From positions 37,544 through 101,543 of the forward strand of contig CADEFT010000030.1 of the NCBI GenBank assembly GCA_902826685.1: DNA of 64,000 bases, in the 5' to 3' direction. Both the position numbers and the translations under genes were made by a program. This document shows, piece after piece, positions 51,895-61,113 of this stretch. This DNA comes from an uncultured Acidobacteriota bacterium (GTDB lineage: Bacteria; Acidobacteriota; Terriglobia; Bryobacterales; Bryobacteraceae). Numbering within the stretch: position 1 is the stretch's first letter; each line of letters begins with the position of its first letter. The notes under the pieces are model-generated. The model was not told the origin of the DNA and ran no database searches. It saw only the letters and a program-made list of their open reading frames with translations.

Positions 51895-54800
51895 AACACC
51901 ACGCGAATTCCGAACTGCACGTTGCGCTGCGCCCCACCCGACAGAATCCGTCCAAACTGCGGCGTATTCACCGTCACGCTCGACCCATTGCCAAGGCTCA
52001 GCGCCGGCGTGTTGAAGAAGTTGAAGAACTCCGCCCGGAACTGCACATTGTAAGTCTCGCGGAATCGCTGATTCCGGATGAACGACAGATCGAAGTTCCG
52101 CCGGCCCGGATCGCGAAGCCGGTTTTGATTCAGCGTATCGTTCGGCAGCGTGTAGGCCGGGGCGATGGCGAACGCCGACGTGTCGAAGTAACGGTCCGCC
52201 GTGCGCTCTCCCGATGGCAGCACCGGCTCCCTCAAGCGATTCCCGCGTCCCACGTTCAACGGGAAATCGAGCAGGCCCGTTGTATCGGACGCCGCAATGC
52301 GCAGCGGAATGCCTCCCTGAAACACCGTGATGCCGCTCAACTGCCAGTTGCCGAGTATCTTCCCCGCCACGCCTTCGCCCAGAAAGCGCTGCTTCGGTCC
52401 AAACGGCAGTTCCCACAGATAACTCAGCACCAGCCGCTGCGCGACGTCGTTGGTTTCGAGCGACCGGCTGTAGTTGGCGTTGTAAAAAGCATTCTGCGGC
52501 CCGCGTTCGCCCGCCGCCGACTCAAACGAATTGGTGATCGTCTTCGCCGCCGTATAGCCCATGGTGAACGAAAGCCCGTGGCTGAACTGCTTGTCCACGC
52601 GTACCTGGAAGCTGTGATAATTGGCGTCGCCGTAGCCATCGCGCGGCACCAGAAATTGCAGGTACTGCGGGAACGGGCGCATCAACTGCCGTCTCTGAAT
52701 CGTCGGGAAACTGAGCGTTCCCGTCTGAATGCGCCCAAAGAACGGATTCGGAACCTGCTCGAGCAGGCTCGCCCCCAGCGGCAGCAACAGCGGATCGTTC
52801 TGGTTGTAGAACCGGTTCTGGCCAACGTGCATCGTGCGGCTGCCCACGTAGCCCGCCTCCACCAATAGCGTATTGGTCAGCATGCGCTGAACGTTGAACG
52901 TCCAGTTATACACAACGCCCACCGGATGATACCGGTTGTAAGTGCGCAGGTTCTGCCCGGCGAACGTTTCCTCGCGGCCCGGCAGAATCAGGCCCGCCGC
53001 GAACGGATTCGACCACGATCCGCCAACCGGCGGAGTATTGGGCAATGGATTCGGGGCTCCCAGAACCGATTCATTCAACAGAAACTCGCCGTTCCCCCAG
53101 TCCGACGTACCGGGATTCAGCGTGTCGTTGGCGGCATAGAACATCGCGCCGGCCGCCCGCACCACCGTCTTCTGCGTCGCCCGATAGGCCAGCCCCACCC
53201 GCGGGCTGTAGTTATTCCGGATCGGATCGGTCAGATACTCGCCCGGCTGCGCTCGCTTATACGTGCCGCGAGCGCCCGAAACCGGCTCGATGGCATTGAA
53301 ATCGAAGTATCCAATGCGGCCCCACTTCTCCGCCCACGGCGTGCTGTACTCATACCGGAAACCCAGGTTGGCCGTCAGTTTATTGGTGATCTGCCAGTCG
53401 TCCTGCACATATCCGGCGTAGTAACGGGACGCCAGTTTGAGCGCCGGCCCGAAGCTCAGGTTCCCCGATATGGGAATGCCCAGCAGGAAGCTCGCATAGC
53501 CGTGTCCGCCGAAACTGGACCGCACCGACGGGTCCGGCCCCTGCGTGTAATTGCGGTCGAAGAAGTAGCGGCCCGCCGGGGCGATCGTATTGAACGTCGA
53601 AAGCCGCAGCAACTGCGTATCGACACCCGCCTTCACCTTGTGCCGCCCGCGCAGCCAGGTCATGTGATACTGCAGGTGCCAGGTGTCCTGCGGAAAGTAA
53701 TTCTTGCCCGCGCCCGAAAGATCGCCCACTTCCTGCGAACTGCCGCCGGTGACCGAAAGCCCCGTTCCCACGGTGTACTGGGAGATGCTGACGATCGGGA
53801 ACGTCTTGTATTGTACGCGGCTCGCCACGCTTGAGGGAAAGCCGAGCGAGGCGATGTCGAACCCCTCATCGACATAAGAATCGTTGAACATGAACCGCGT
53901 GTAACTCAGACGCAGCTCGCCCAACAGCGACGGCCGGAAGTTCGACGTCAGGCTGATCAGGCCGCTGCGCCGCGGCGTGCTCGATACGTTCTGCGCCGGA
54001 AAGGCCAGGTTCTCCGGCCCGAAGCCCGCCGAAAAGGCGCTCGCCTCGCGCCCGTTGAAGCGGCCAAACAGCCGGTGCCGGTCGCTCAGGTTGTGATCCA
54101 CGCGCAGCACCCAGGTGTCGAAGTTCGTCGCGCGCTTGCCGTCGCGAAAGTAGTTGTTGAACTCCGCCGGTCCTTCGCCCGCGCGGTTAGCCGCCGGATA
54201 GAACTTCTGCACGTTCAGCGAGATTGGATGCAGCCGGTTGGCTGGAATGCGATTGCCGGGAAACATGTCGCGGATAAAGCGCGCCGGACTGGACGGGTCC
54301 GCCCGCGTCGTATTGGGATCGAACACGCCGGTCAGCCGGTTATCGCGATCGAAGGTGCGCGTAAAATCGCCCGCCCGCTGGAGTTCGGTTGGAACCGTGG
54401 ACAGAAACTGAATCGGCGTCCGCTCCCGCAGCCCTTCGTAATTGGCGAAGAAGAACGTGCGGTCGCGCTTGATCGGACCGCCAAGCGCCGCTCCAAACTC
54501 GTTACGCTGGAACAGTCCCCTGGGAATGTTATTGCGGTTGTTCTGCCAGCTATTGGCGTTCAATTCGCCGTTGCGCAGAAACGCATAAACGACGCCATGA
54601 AAGGCGTTGGTGCCCGATTTCGTCACCAGGTTCACCACGCCTCCCGCCGCGCGGCCGAACTCGGCGGCATAAGTGGCCGTATCCACGCGAAACTCCGCCA
54701 CCGATTCTATTGGCACCGTGTATGAGGTCTCCGAAAGAATGGTCGCCCGGCTCTCGCCGCCATCGGTGAGCACGGCGTTCTGCGTCTGCATGCCGCCGCT

Positions 54801-55325
54801 CATCTTGACCTCATAGGTCTCGCCGCTGGAGGCGGTGGTCTGGCCCGCCGGCGGCTGCACTCCCGGAATCACCGAAACCAACTGGATCGCGCTGCGGCCG
54901 AGCAGTGGCAGCTCTGCCACGTTCCGCGTGGGCATGATCTTGCCAAGCGCGGTCGTCTGCGCTTCCAGTTGCACCGCCGTCGCCTCCACCTGCACGGCCT
55001 CGGTCACCGTGCCTACTTCAAGCTTCACATCGAGTGTCGCCGTCAGGCCCACGCCCAGTGGAATATTCGAGACCACCGTCGGCCGGAAGCCCTGTGCCTC
55101 CACCCGCAACTCATAGCGGCCCGGCGGCAGCGCGGGCAGATAGTAGATGCCCGAAGAGTTGCTTTGCGTCTTGCTCAGGACATTGGTTGCGACGTTGCGG
55201 ATTTGAACCTCGGCGCCGGTGATAATGGCGCCGCTCGGATCGGTGACGGTACCCGTTACGGTTGCCCGTTCTCCCTGGCCAAACGCAAGGGACGTGAATG
55301 CGACGAAGGCCACGATTGCGCGCAT
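51891..55325 (-). CDS. TonB-dependent-receptor-like protein with carboxypeptidase-regulatory domain (Oar-like)
   Basis: A 1,144-residue outer-membrane protein. A signal peptide (to about residue 16) is followed by an Ig-like carboxypeptidase-regulatory domain (~20-100; VTGTVTDPSGAIITGAEV), a plug (~120-240) and a long beta barrel ending in an aromatic residue (FGIRVVF), the usual BAM signal. This architecture is very common in Acidobacteriota, where it is linked to the uptake or binding of polymers, but substrates are unknown. No SusD gene, FecI/FecR or TonB is nearby. It is preceded by a clear start at ATG 55325. Confidence 0.9.
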   Translation of the reverse strand: MRAIVAFVAFTSLAFGQGERATVTGTVTDPSGAIITGAEVQIRNVATNVLSKTQSNSSGIYYLPALPPGRYELRVEAQGFRPTVVSNIPLGVGLTATLDVKLEVGTVTEAVQVEATAVQLEAQTTALGKIMPTRNVAELPLLGRSAIQLVSVIPGVQPPAGQTTASSGETYEVKMSGGMQTQNAVLTDGGESRATILSETSYTVPIESVAEFRVDTATYAAEFGRAAGGVVNLVTKSGTNAFHGVVYAFLRNGELNANSWQNNRNNIPRGLFQRNEFGAALGGPIKRDRTFFFANYEGLRERTPIQFLSTVPTELQRAGDFTRTFDRDNRLTGVFDPNTTRADPSSPARFIRDMFPGNRIPANRLHPISLNVQKFYPAANRAGEGPAEFNNYFRDGKRATNFDTWVLRVDHNLSDRHRLFGRFNGREASAFSAGFGPENLAFPAQNVSSTPRRSGLISLTSNFRPSLLGELRLSYTRFMFNDSYVDEGFDIASLGFPSSVASRVQYKTFPIVSISQYTVGTGLSVTGGSSQEVGDLSGAGKNYFPQDTWHLQYHMTWLRGRHKVKAGVDTQLLRLSTFNTIAPAGRYFFDRNYTQGPDPSVRSSFGGHGYASFLLGIPISGNLSFGPALKLASRYYAGYVQDDWQITNKLTANLGFRYEYSTPWAEKWGRIGYFDFNAIEPVSGARGTYKRAQPGEYLTDPIRNNYSPRVGLAYRATQKTVVRAAGAMFYAANDTLNPGTSDWGNGEFLLNESVLGAPNPLPNTPPVGGSWSNPFAAGLILPGREETFAGQNLRTYNRYHPVGVVYNWTFNVQRMLTNTLLVEAGYVGSRTMHVGQNRFYNQNDPLLLPLGASLLEQVPNPFFGRIQTGTLSFPTIQRRQLMRPFPQYLQFLVPRDGYGDANYHSFQVRVDKQFSHGLSFTMGYTAAKTITNSFESAAGERGPQNAFYNANYSRSLETNDVAQRLVLSYLWELPFGPKQRFLGEGVAGKILGNWQLSGITVFQGGIPLRIAASDTTGLLDFPLNVGRGNRLREPVLPSGERTADRYFDTSAFAIAPAYTLPNDTLNQNRLRDPGRRNFDLSFIRNQRFRETYNVQFRAEFFNFFNTPALSLGNGSSVTVNTPQFGRILSGGAQRNVQFGIRVVF

Positions 55326-55467
55326 GGTTGGAGGATCATATCAAAAAATTCCGCCGCGCTGGCATCCGGGCGGCTCCAGACGTTGTTGACCACTTCGGAC
55401 GCTCCCTTCCGCTTTCACTTACATACGCCGGTAACGGCGAATCAAACAATCAGGAGAGTCCATATAT

Positions 55468-56013
55468 ATGATCGGATATTGCAAGTTAGCGCCAGCTCTG
55501 GCCTTGTCGTTTCTTCTCGCGGCGGGTCCGCTTGCCGCACAGGACGAAGGCCTTGAGAAAGGCGAACGGGAGGCCACCGCGTTCATCGGCATCTCGGACG
55601 GAGAGTTTACCTTGGGCGGCCAGTTCGGCAAGGCCGTTACCGAGAAGATCTTCGCTTTCGGCGAAATGAGTTACATTCCAGGCGACTCCGCGTCTTCCGG
55701 CGGCATCAGGGTTTCGACCAGGCTTCTCACGTTCGGTGGCGGCGCGCAGTATAACTTCGTGGACGTTTTCAAAAACAACAAGAAGTTCGTTCCCTACGCC
55801 GGCGGCGGGCTGAGTTTGTTGCGTGCTTCGGGCAGCGTGTCCATACCGGGCGTGGGAAGCTCGGGCAACAGCGATACCCGTCTTTACCTGACTTTCGGCG
55901 GCGGCTTGCGGTACTACGCGCGTCCGAACTGGGGCATCAAACCGGATGTCACGGTTTTCGCCGGAAAAGGTTCCTTCGTGAGGGCCAGCGTGGGGCTGTT
56001 CTACCAGTTCTGA
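55468..56013 (+). CDS. Small outer-membrane beta-barrel protein
   Basis: A 181-residue protein with signal peptide MIGYCKLAPALALSFLLAAGPLAAQ. The mature part alternates hydrophobic residues as in an 8-strand barrel of the OmpA/OmpW/opacity type, and ends GLFYQF with a terminal Phe. An AGGAGA precedes the start by nine bases. Its product may be a porin-like or adhesion protein; nothing more specific is visible. A perfect 13-bp hairpin follows the stop. Confidence 0.7.
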   Translation: MIGYCKLAPALALSFLLAAGPLAAQDEGLEKGEREATAFIGISDGEFTLGGQFGKAVTEKIFAFGEMSYIPGDSASSGGIRVSTRLLTFGGGAQYNFVDVFKNNKKFVPYAGGGLSLLRASGSVSIPGVGSSGNSDTRLYLTFGGGLRYYARPNWGIKPDVTVFAGKGSFVRASVGLFYQF

Positions 56014-56020
56014 TCGCACG

Positions 56021-56053
56021 GGAAGGGGATGCCGATGGCGGGCATCCCCTTCC
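56021..56053 (+). terminator. Perfect hairpin after the barrel gene
   Basis: GGAAGGGGATGCC (56021-56033) pairs exactly with GGCATCCCCTTCC (56041-56053) around seven bases. No T-run follows, so it may end transcription poorly or protect the mRNA 3' end. Confidence 0.5.
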
Positions 56054-56350
56054 GGCTGCGTCCGATAACCGTTCTTATGTCAAGTCTGATTTTCTTACCC
56101 CACGACCAGTGCCTTTCAACCTCCTCACCCGCAGATATACGTGCGGGTGCGAAGCGAGCGGAGCCGGGGCGTGGCGGAGCGAAGCGGACAGCGCGATAGT
56201 TTGACAGGTCGCGGCCATCGGACGCCGCCTGCGCCGGGCATAATCGGAGGCGCTTCAGGCGCTGCTGCAATGCTGAACTCCAGGCTCGTCAAAATCAAGC
56301 AAGCATGTGGTTGTCTTGTGCGTCTGGTCTGAATAGCCGGCAGGCCCAAA
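56054..56350. other. Intergenic, nothing recognised
   Basis: About 300 bp between the barrel gene hairpin and the padR promoter. It is GC-rich and contains a run of purine-rich GCGAAGCG/GCGGAGC motifs at about 56150-56200. No gene, RNA or mobile element is recognised on either strand. Confidence 0.4.
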
Positions 56351-56402
56351 TTGCACTCCGTCCATGACCCACGCTATCCTAGGCATAGATAACATATGCC
56401 TA
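56351..56402 (+). promoter_or_regulatory. padR promoter with dyad operator over the start codon
   Basis: TTGCAC (56351-56356), an 18-base spacer and TATCCT (56375-56380) are followed by a perfect inverted repeat TAGGCATA / TATGCCTA (56380-56387 and 56395-56402). The ATG at 56396 lies inside the right arm. Autorepression by PadR is the obvious inference. Confidence 0.55.
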
Positions 56403-56737
56403 TCAAGACTACGCCTGTTAGCGATATGCCAACCGGCGCCCTCCCCCTGCTCATTCTCCATATACTCGCTCCCGCGCCGCTGCACGGCTACGCCATCGCC
56501 CAACGCATCCATCTGCTCTCCTCCGGCGTCCTCGGAGTGGAAGAAGGCGTTCTCTATCCGGCGCTCCAGCGCCTCGTTCTCAAAGGCTGGGCCACCGCCG
56601 GATGGGGCACCTCCGATACCAATCGCAAGGTGAAGTTCTACCGTCTGACGCCCGCCGGCCGCAAACAGCTCGCCGCCGAAGAGCGGCAATACGAGCGCCT
56701 GCACGCCGCCGTGCAGACCATCCTCCGGAGGGCCTGA
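56396..56737 (+). CDS. PadR-family transcriptional regulator
   Basis: A 113-residue winged-helix regulator: GALPLLILHILAPAPLHGYAIAQRI at residues 14-38, EEGVLYPALQRLVLKGW at ~48-65 and the FYRLTPAGRKQL wing at ~80-92. This is the short PadR type found directly upstream of ADOP permeases in Acidobacteriota. Its stop is two bases before the permease start. An ATG at 56426 would remove a 10-residue extension; 56396 is preferred because the dyad and promoter fit it. Residues are otherwise standard. Confidence 0.88.
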   Translation: MPIKTTPVSDMPTGALPLLILHILAPAPLHGYAIAQRIHLLSSGVLGVEEGVLYPALQRLVLKGWATAGWGTSDTNRKVKFYRLTPAGRKQLAAEERQYERLHAAVQTILRRA

Positions 56738-56739
56738 CC

Positions 56740-59286
56740 ATGATGGAACTCCTTCGCCGCCTCGCCTTCCTCTTTCAACGCCGCCGCCACGCGCGCGAAC
56801 TGGCCGAAGAAATGGAAGCCCACCGCGCCGAAAGCGAAGCCAACGGACGGCCGTTCGCGGGCTCGCTGCGCCACCGGGAAGACGCCCGTGAAGTCTGGGG
56901 CGGTGTGTGGCTCGATCATCTGGCGCAGGACGTCCGCTACGCCTTCCGCACGCTGCGCCGCGCGCCCGCACTCACCGCCGTGGCGCTGCTGGTGCTGGGC
57001 CTCGGCATCGGCGTCAATGTCGCAGTGTTCAGCTTCTTCAACCTCCTCGTCCTCCGCCCGCTGCCCCTCCGCGACCCCGATTCGCTGGTCCGTCTGCAAC
57101 GCTTCACAGGACCCGGCCGCGCTCCCACGCCCCCGGGAGGAACCGGCGTCCGCCGCTGGCAGGGCTATTCCTCCGACCTGCCGTTCTTCGAAATGGATTT
57201 CCTCCGCCGCCACGCCACAACGCTCGCCGCCGTCCTCCCCGTCGCCGTCCAATCCCTCACGCGCGACACCGGCGAGATCGTTCTCGGCCACTTCGTCACG
57301 CCCGCTTTTTTCCAGGAACTCGGTGCCGCGGCCGCCGCCGGACGCCTTTCCACGGAACCCGCGCAGCCCGTCGCGATCCTCAGCTACGCCTACTGGGAAC
57401 GCGCTTTCGCCAGCGACCCTCAAATCATCGGCCGGACGCTCCGCCTCAACGGCCTGACGGTTCCCATTGCCGGCGTCACGGCCCGCTCGTTCAGCGGACT
57501 CGCCATCGATAGCCCGAACGTCTGGCTCCCGCTCGACGCTCAGCCGCAATTGGTGGCCGGCAGCCGCCTGTTTGCCGCCACCGACGGCGGTCTCAACGTC
57601 TGGGCGCGCCTTCAGCCCGGCGCCACCATGGAAACCGCCCGCCAGGAACTTGGCGCACTGGTTCGGCAGCTTCGCACCGAACGCCCCAAAGCCATTTGGG
57701 AAAGCGAGGTGATCGCCCTCACCCCCGCCGGATTCGCCGTTACCCTCGATGGCGAAGCCGGTCAGATCTTTGCGCTTGCCGGCACGCTCGTACTGCTGCT
57801 GCTCGCCGTCGCCTGCGCCAACCTCGGCGGCCTCATGCTCGCCCGCGGAGTCGCGCGCCAGCGGGAAATGTTCATCCGTAGTGGCGTCGGCGCCGGCCGC
57901 CCACGCCTCATCCGCCAGATCCTCACCGAAAGCCTGGTGCTCGGCCTGGCCGGAGCCGCCACCGGGCTTGCTCTCGGATACGCCGCCTTCCGCGTCATCC
58001 TCGCCTACACTCAGGCCCCGCGCTGGTTCGACCCCTCTCCCGACTGGCACACCTTCTGCTACGCCGCCCTGCTCGCGCTCGCCGCCACCGCCATCTTCGG
58101 CATCCCCACCGCTTTTCAGGCAGGCCGCCCCACCGCACGCGCTTATACCTTGCGCAAACTCATGGTCGCCGCCCAGGTGGCTGCCTGCTGCGTCCTGCTG
58201 ATCGTCACTACGCTGCTGGTCCGGGGGATCCATCGCCTCAACACCGCCGACCCCGGCTTCGACTTCCAGAACGTCATCGCCATCCGGGCGCCTTCCGGCA
58301 AGCCCGCCCAGCAACTGGATTTCCTTGAGCGTCTGCGTCAACTACCCGGCGTATCGTCCGCCGCTCGCGCCAGCACACCGCCACTCGGCAACGTCGCGGT
58401 CACTTTCCTCGCCCGCGCCGCCGGGCGCGCCCCCGGCATCCGCGACGTGTTCGTTTACGACACCGATGTAACGCCGGACTACTTCGAAACCCTTCGCCTT
58501 CCTCTGCGCCGCGGCCGTAATTTCATGCCCGGCGATACGCACGCCGTCATCGTCAGCGAATCGCTTGCCCAACGTCTGTGGCCCGGTGAGGATCCGCTTG
58601 GACGCCAACTCACCGAAGGCGACACCGAAGCCGAGCTCGAGCGCAACCCCCGCCTTACCGTCATTGGCGTCTGCGGCAGCACCCGCCTCATCGGCCGGTC
58701 CCAACCCGACCCGCTCGAGCTTTACCATCCGGCGGAGGAAGCCTCCGGCCACCTGGTCACGCTCGCCCGCCTGCGCGATGACGCCCAATCCGCCGTGCTG
58801 CCTGCCATCAGAGAATTGCTTCGCGCGATCGACCCTCACGCCACCGCGGAAATTCAACCGCTCCGCCGCTCCTTTGAGCGCCAGTTGGAAGCGGCCTCGA
58901 GCCGCGCCGCCGCCGTTGGCGCACTCGGCTTAAGCGCGCTCGCGCTGGCCTGCCTCGGCATCGCCGGCGTGGTTTCGTTCACCGTCTCCCAGCGCACCAG
59001 GGAATTTGGCATCCGCCTCGCCCTCGGAGCCCGCCCGGCGCAAATGCTCTCGCTCGTCCTCCGCCAGTTCTATTCCTCTATCGCGGCCGGACTGGCGGCA
59101 GGGATCGTCCTCGCGGCCCTGGTCAGTCAACTGCTTCGCGCCCAGTTTCCGGGCACCGGCTCCTTCGACCCGCTTGCCTATACCGCCGCCGCCCTTCTGC
59201 TCGTCGCCGTCGCTTTGGCCGCCGCGCTGTTCCCTGCCCGCCGCGCCCTTCGCGCCGATCCCCTCGTGTCGCTGCGCAACGACTGA
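56740..59286 (+). CDS. ADOP-type duplicated ABC permease (MacB/FtsX family)
   Basis: An 848-residue membrane protein of the acidobacterial duplicated orphan permease type. After a ~60-residue N-terminal helical prefix (FQRRRHARELAEEMEAH) come two MacB periplasmic-core/FtsX modules: spans near residues 80-105, ~350-430, ~470-520 and ~735-840, with a soluble periplasmic domain in each half. The C-terminus RTREFGIRLALGA...LRADPLVSLRND is the family ending. These permeases lack a dedicated ATPase and their substrate is unknown. ATG 56740 has GGAGGG upstream and is coupled to padR. Confidence 0.9.
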   Translation: MMELLRRLAFLFQRRRHARELAEEMEAHRAESEANGRPFAGSLRHREDAREVWGGVWLDHLAQDVRYAFRTLRRAPALTAVALLVLGLGIGVNVAVFSFFNLLVLRPLPLRDPDSLVRLQRFTGPGRAPTPPGGTGVRRWQGYSSDLPFFEMDFLRRHATTLAAVLPVAVQSLTRDTGEIVLGHFVTPAFFQELGAAAAAGRLSTEPAQPVAILSYAYWERAFASDPQIIGRTLRLNGLTVPIAGVTARSFSGLAIDSPNVWLPLDAQPQLVAGSRLFAATDGGLNVWARLQPGATMETARQELGALVRQLRTERPKAIWESEVIALTPAGFAVTLDGEAGQIFALAGTLVLLLLAVACANLGGLMLARGVARQREMFIRSGVGAGRPRLIRQILTESLVLGLAGAATGLALGYAAFRVILAYTQAPRWFDPSPDWHTFCYAALLALAATAIFGIPTAFQAGRPTARAYTLRKLMVAAQVAACCVLLIVTTLLVRGIHRLNTADPGFDFQNVIAIRAPSGKPAQQLDFLERLRQLPGVSSAARASTPPLGNVAVTFLARAAGRAPGIRDVFVYDTDVTPDYFETLRLPLRRGRNFMPGDTHAVIVSESLAQRLWPGEDPLGRQLTEGDTEAELERNPRLTVIGVCGSTRLIGRSQPDPLELYHPAEEASGHLVTLARLRDDAQSAVLPAIRELLRAIDPHATAEIQPLRRSFERQLEAASSRAAAVGALGLSALALACLGIAGVVSFTVSQRTREFGIRLALGARPAQMLSLVLRQFYSSIAAGLAAGIVLAALVSQLLRAQFPGTGSFDPLAYTAAALLLVAVALAAALFPARRALRADPLVSLRND

Positions 59287-59316
59287 CCCGCGGGTTTCCT
59301 TCACTCAAAAACAAAA

Positions 59317-59346
59317 GCCGCCGCGTGGTTGGTGCCACGCGGCGGC
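59317..59346. terminator. Bidirectional terminator between ADOP and PEP-CTERM genes
   Basis: GCCGCCGCGTGG (59317-59328) pairs with CCACGCGGCGGC (59335-59346) around six bases. On the minus strand TTTTGTTTTT follows, an excellent intrinsic terminator for the PEP-CTERM gene; on the plus strand ATTTTC follows. Confidence 0.85.
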
Positions 59347-59374
59347 ATTTTCAACTTCCAGGCTGACTTTCGTC

Positions 59375-60016
59375 TCAGGCGCGGCGCTTCAGCGCCAATC
59401 CGGCCAACCCCGCCGCCAGCAGGGTGACCGTGGCCGGTTCGGGAATGGCGGGATCGGGGCCGCCACCCGCGGCCGCTTCGTCCAGCCGTACATCGTCGAA
59501 GATCGTCTCCACGCCGAGGCTGATTAGCCGGATCTCCAAGGCGCCCGTCGGACTCGCCCCGGTGCTGGTGTAGGTCAACACCGATTCCAGGTACCCATTC
59601 ACCGGGTTGAGGCTGTTCTCGGTCGCCAGCACCACTCCGCCCGCCAGCAGTTGAATGCTATAGCCCGGGAAATCCGTGTCGATGCGGTCGCCCACCATCA
59701 CGCGCAGCGTATAGTTGCGATTGGCGGTCAGATTGGTCGAAAGAATCTGCGCGATGGTGCTGCCGTTGTTGTAGGCCACGTTCTGCCCCTCGGCCGCTTC
59801 CACGCCGCCCGCAAACCGGAACGCGTCCACGTTATACACGCCAGAGTCGGTATTGTTGATCGTCCACCCTGGAATGGTCCCGATGGTAAATCCGCCATCC
59901 CCGATCGTGGGGGACTCAAAGCCGGCATTGACGATAGAAATCGGTACGGCCAGAGCACTGGTCGACCAGACCAGGCAACTGGCCATTGCGAAAACTACTC
60001 CACGAAAAAAAGACAT
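59375..60016 (-). CDS. PEP-CTERM sorting-domain protein
   Basis: A 213-residue exported protein: signal peptide (MSFFRGVVFAMASCLVWSTSALA), a DUF642/carbohydrate-binding-like beta region with GFESPTIG and FDDVRLDE, and a C-terminal tripartite PEP-CTERM signal (PEPATVTLLAAGLAGLALKRR). Such proteins are processed and anchored by an exosortase and occur in EPS matrices; no exosortase gene lies in the window. ATG 60016 has an AGGAGGG upstream but only about three to four bases away, so the actual start spacing is short. A longer frame to 60091 is not supported. Confidence 0.88.
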   Translation of the reverse strand: MSFFRGVVFAMASCLVWSTSALAVPISIVNAGFESPTIGDGGFTIGTIPGWTINNTDSGVYNVDAFRFAGGVEAAEGQNVAYNNGSTIAQILSTNLTANRNYTLRVMVGDRIDTDFPGYSIQLLAGGVVLATENSLNPVNGYLESVLTYTSTGASPTGALEIRLISLGVETIFDDVRLDEAAAGGGPDPAIPEPATVTLLAAGLAGLALKRRA

Positions 60017-60071
60017 AACCCTCCTGAATTGTGTCACTTTGCAGCATTTAAACTGTCTGATGCTTCTCTTT

Positions 60072-60104
60072 GCGATGGTACGTAGTACCAATCGCGCTTG
60101 TCAA
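60072..60104 (-). promoter_or_regulatory. PEP-CTERM gene promoter with dyad operator
   Basis: On the minus strand TTGACA (60104-60099), 18 bases and TACCAT (60080-60075). A dyad TGGTAC-GTA-GTACCA at 60076-60090, extended by GCGA/TCGC with one bulged base (60072-60095), covers the spacer and -10. Confidence 0.55.
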
Positions 60105-60211
60105 CAATCGAGCCCTGGTTCCGACATCTCGTTAACGGCTACTCGTCTGCGTTGGGGGGTATGCCATACGGATAGGTCCCATCTGCCAACGCATAGGCGT
60201 ACACTGTCTGA

Positions 60212-61102
60212 ATGCTCGAAAAAGTGGCCATTATCGGCTCCGGCAACATCGGCACGGACCTGATGATCAAGGTTCTGCGCAACGCCAGGCATCTGGAGAT
60301 GGGTGCGCTGGTAGGCATCGACCCCGATTCCGATGGGTTGGCGCGGGCGCGCAGAATGGGGGTAGCGGTCACCCACGGCGGGATCGACGATTTCGTCCGC
60401 ATGCCCGAATTCCGCGATATCAGAATCGTATTCGACGCCACTTCCGCAAAGGCTCACGCCAAACACGACGCCGTACTGCGCCAACACGGCAAACAGGTCA
60501 TCGACCTGACGCCAGCCTCCATCGGCCCTTACGTTGTTCCCGTTGTCAATCTGAGCCAGCATCTCGGCGCGCCCAACCTCAGCATGGTAAGCTGCGGCGG
60601 CCAGGCCACCATTCCCATCGTGCATGCCGTCGACCGCGCCGCCCGCGTCCACTACGCCGAAATCGTCGCTTCCATCGCCAGTAAATCGGCTGGACCGGGC
60701 ACCCGCGCCAACATCGATGAATTCACCGAAACCACTTCGCGCGCCCTGGAATCGGTGGGCGGCGCCCGCCAGGGCAAGGCCATCATCGTTCTGAATCCGG
60801 CCGATCCGCCGCTGATGATGCGCGACACCGTGTTTTGCTTTTCCGATCTGGGCGATACCGCCGCCATCGCCGCTTCCGTCAAGCGCATGGTGGTGGAGGT
60901 GCAATCCTACGTCCCCGGCTACCGGCTGAAACAGGAAGTGCAGTTTGAGCCCTTCGTCCGCGAAGGCAAGGAGGGCTTGAAAACTTCCGTCTTCCTCGAA
61001 GTGGAAGGAGCGGCGCATTACCTGCCCGCCTACGCCGGCAATCTCGATATCATGACTTCGGCTGCCCTGGCCACCGCCGAACGCCTGGTGGCGGCCGCCT
61101 GA
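60212..61102 (+). CDS. mhpF: Acetaldehyde dehydrogenase (acylating), MhpF/BphJ type
   Basis: A 296-residue NAD-dependent enzyme that turns acetaldehyde plus CoA into acetyl-CoA. The Rossmann GSGNIGTDL is at residues 9-17, the catalytic Cys in SCGGQATIP at about 130, and the C-terminal half has NPADPPLMMRDTVF, as in MhpF/DmpF. Its usual partner, 4-hydroxy-2-oxovalerate aldolase, is encoded 11 bp downstream; the two enzymes form a channelling complex. No upstream ring-cleavage or hydratase genes are in the window. ATG 60212 has no ribosome site and follows a TACACT by six bases, so it may be leaderless. Confidence 0.92.
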   Translation: MLEKVAIIGSGNIGTDLMIKVLRNARHLEMGALVGIDPDSDGLARARRMGVAVTHGGIDDFVRMPEFRDIRIVFDATSAKAHAKHDAVLRQHGKQVIDLTPASIGPYVVPVVNLSQHLGAPNLSMVSCGGQATIPIVHAVDRAARVHYAEIVASIASKSAGPGTRANIDEFTETTSRALESVGGARQGKAIIVLNPADPPLMMRDTVFCFSDLGDTAAIAASVKRMVVEVQSYVPGYRLKQEVQFEPFVREGKEGLKTSVFLEVEGAAHYLPAYAGNLDIMTSAALATAERLVAAA

Positions 61103-61113
61103 GGAACGAACCC

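Noticed and set aside
56638..58341. A 567-codon minus-strand frame opposite the ADOP permease
   Set aside because: Gly/Glu/Ala-rich shadow translation without motifs; the permease reading has a start, ribosome site and family ending.
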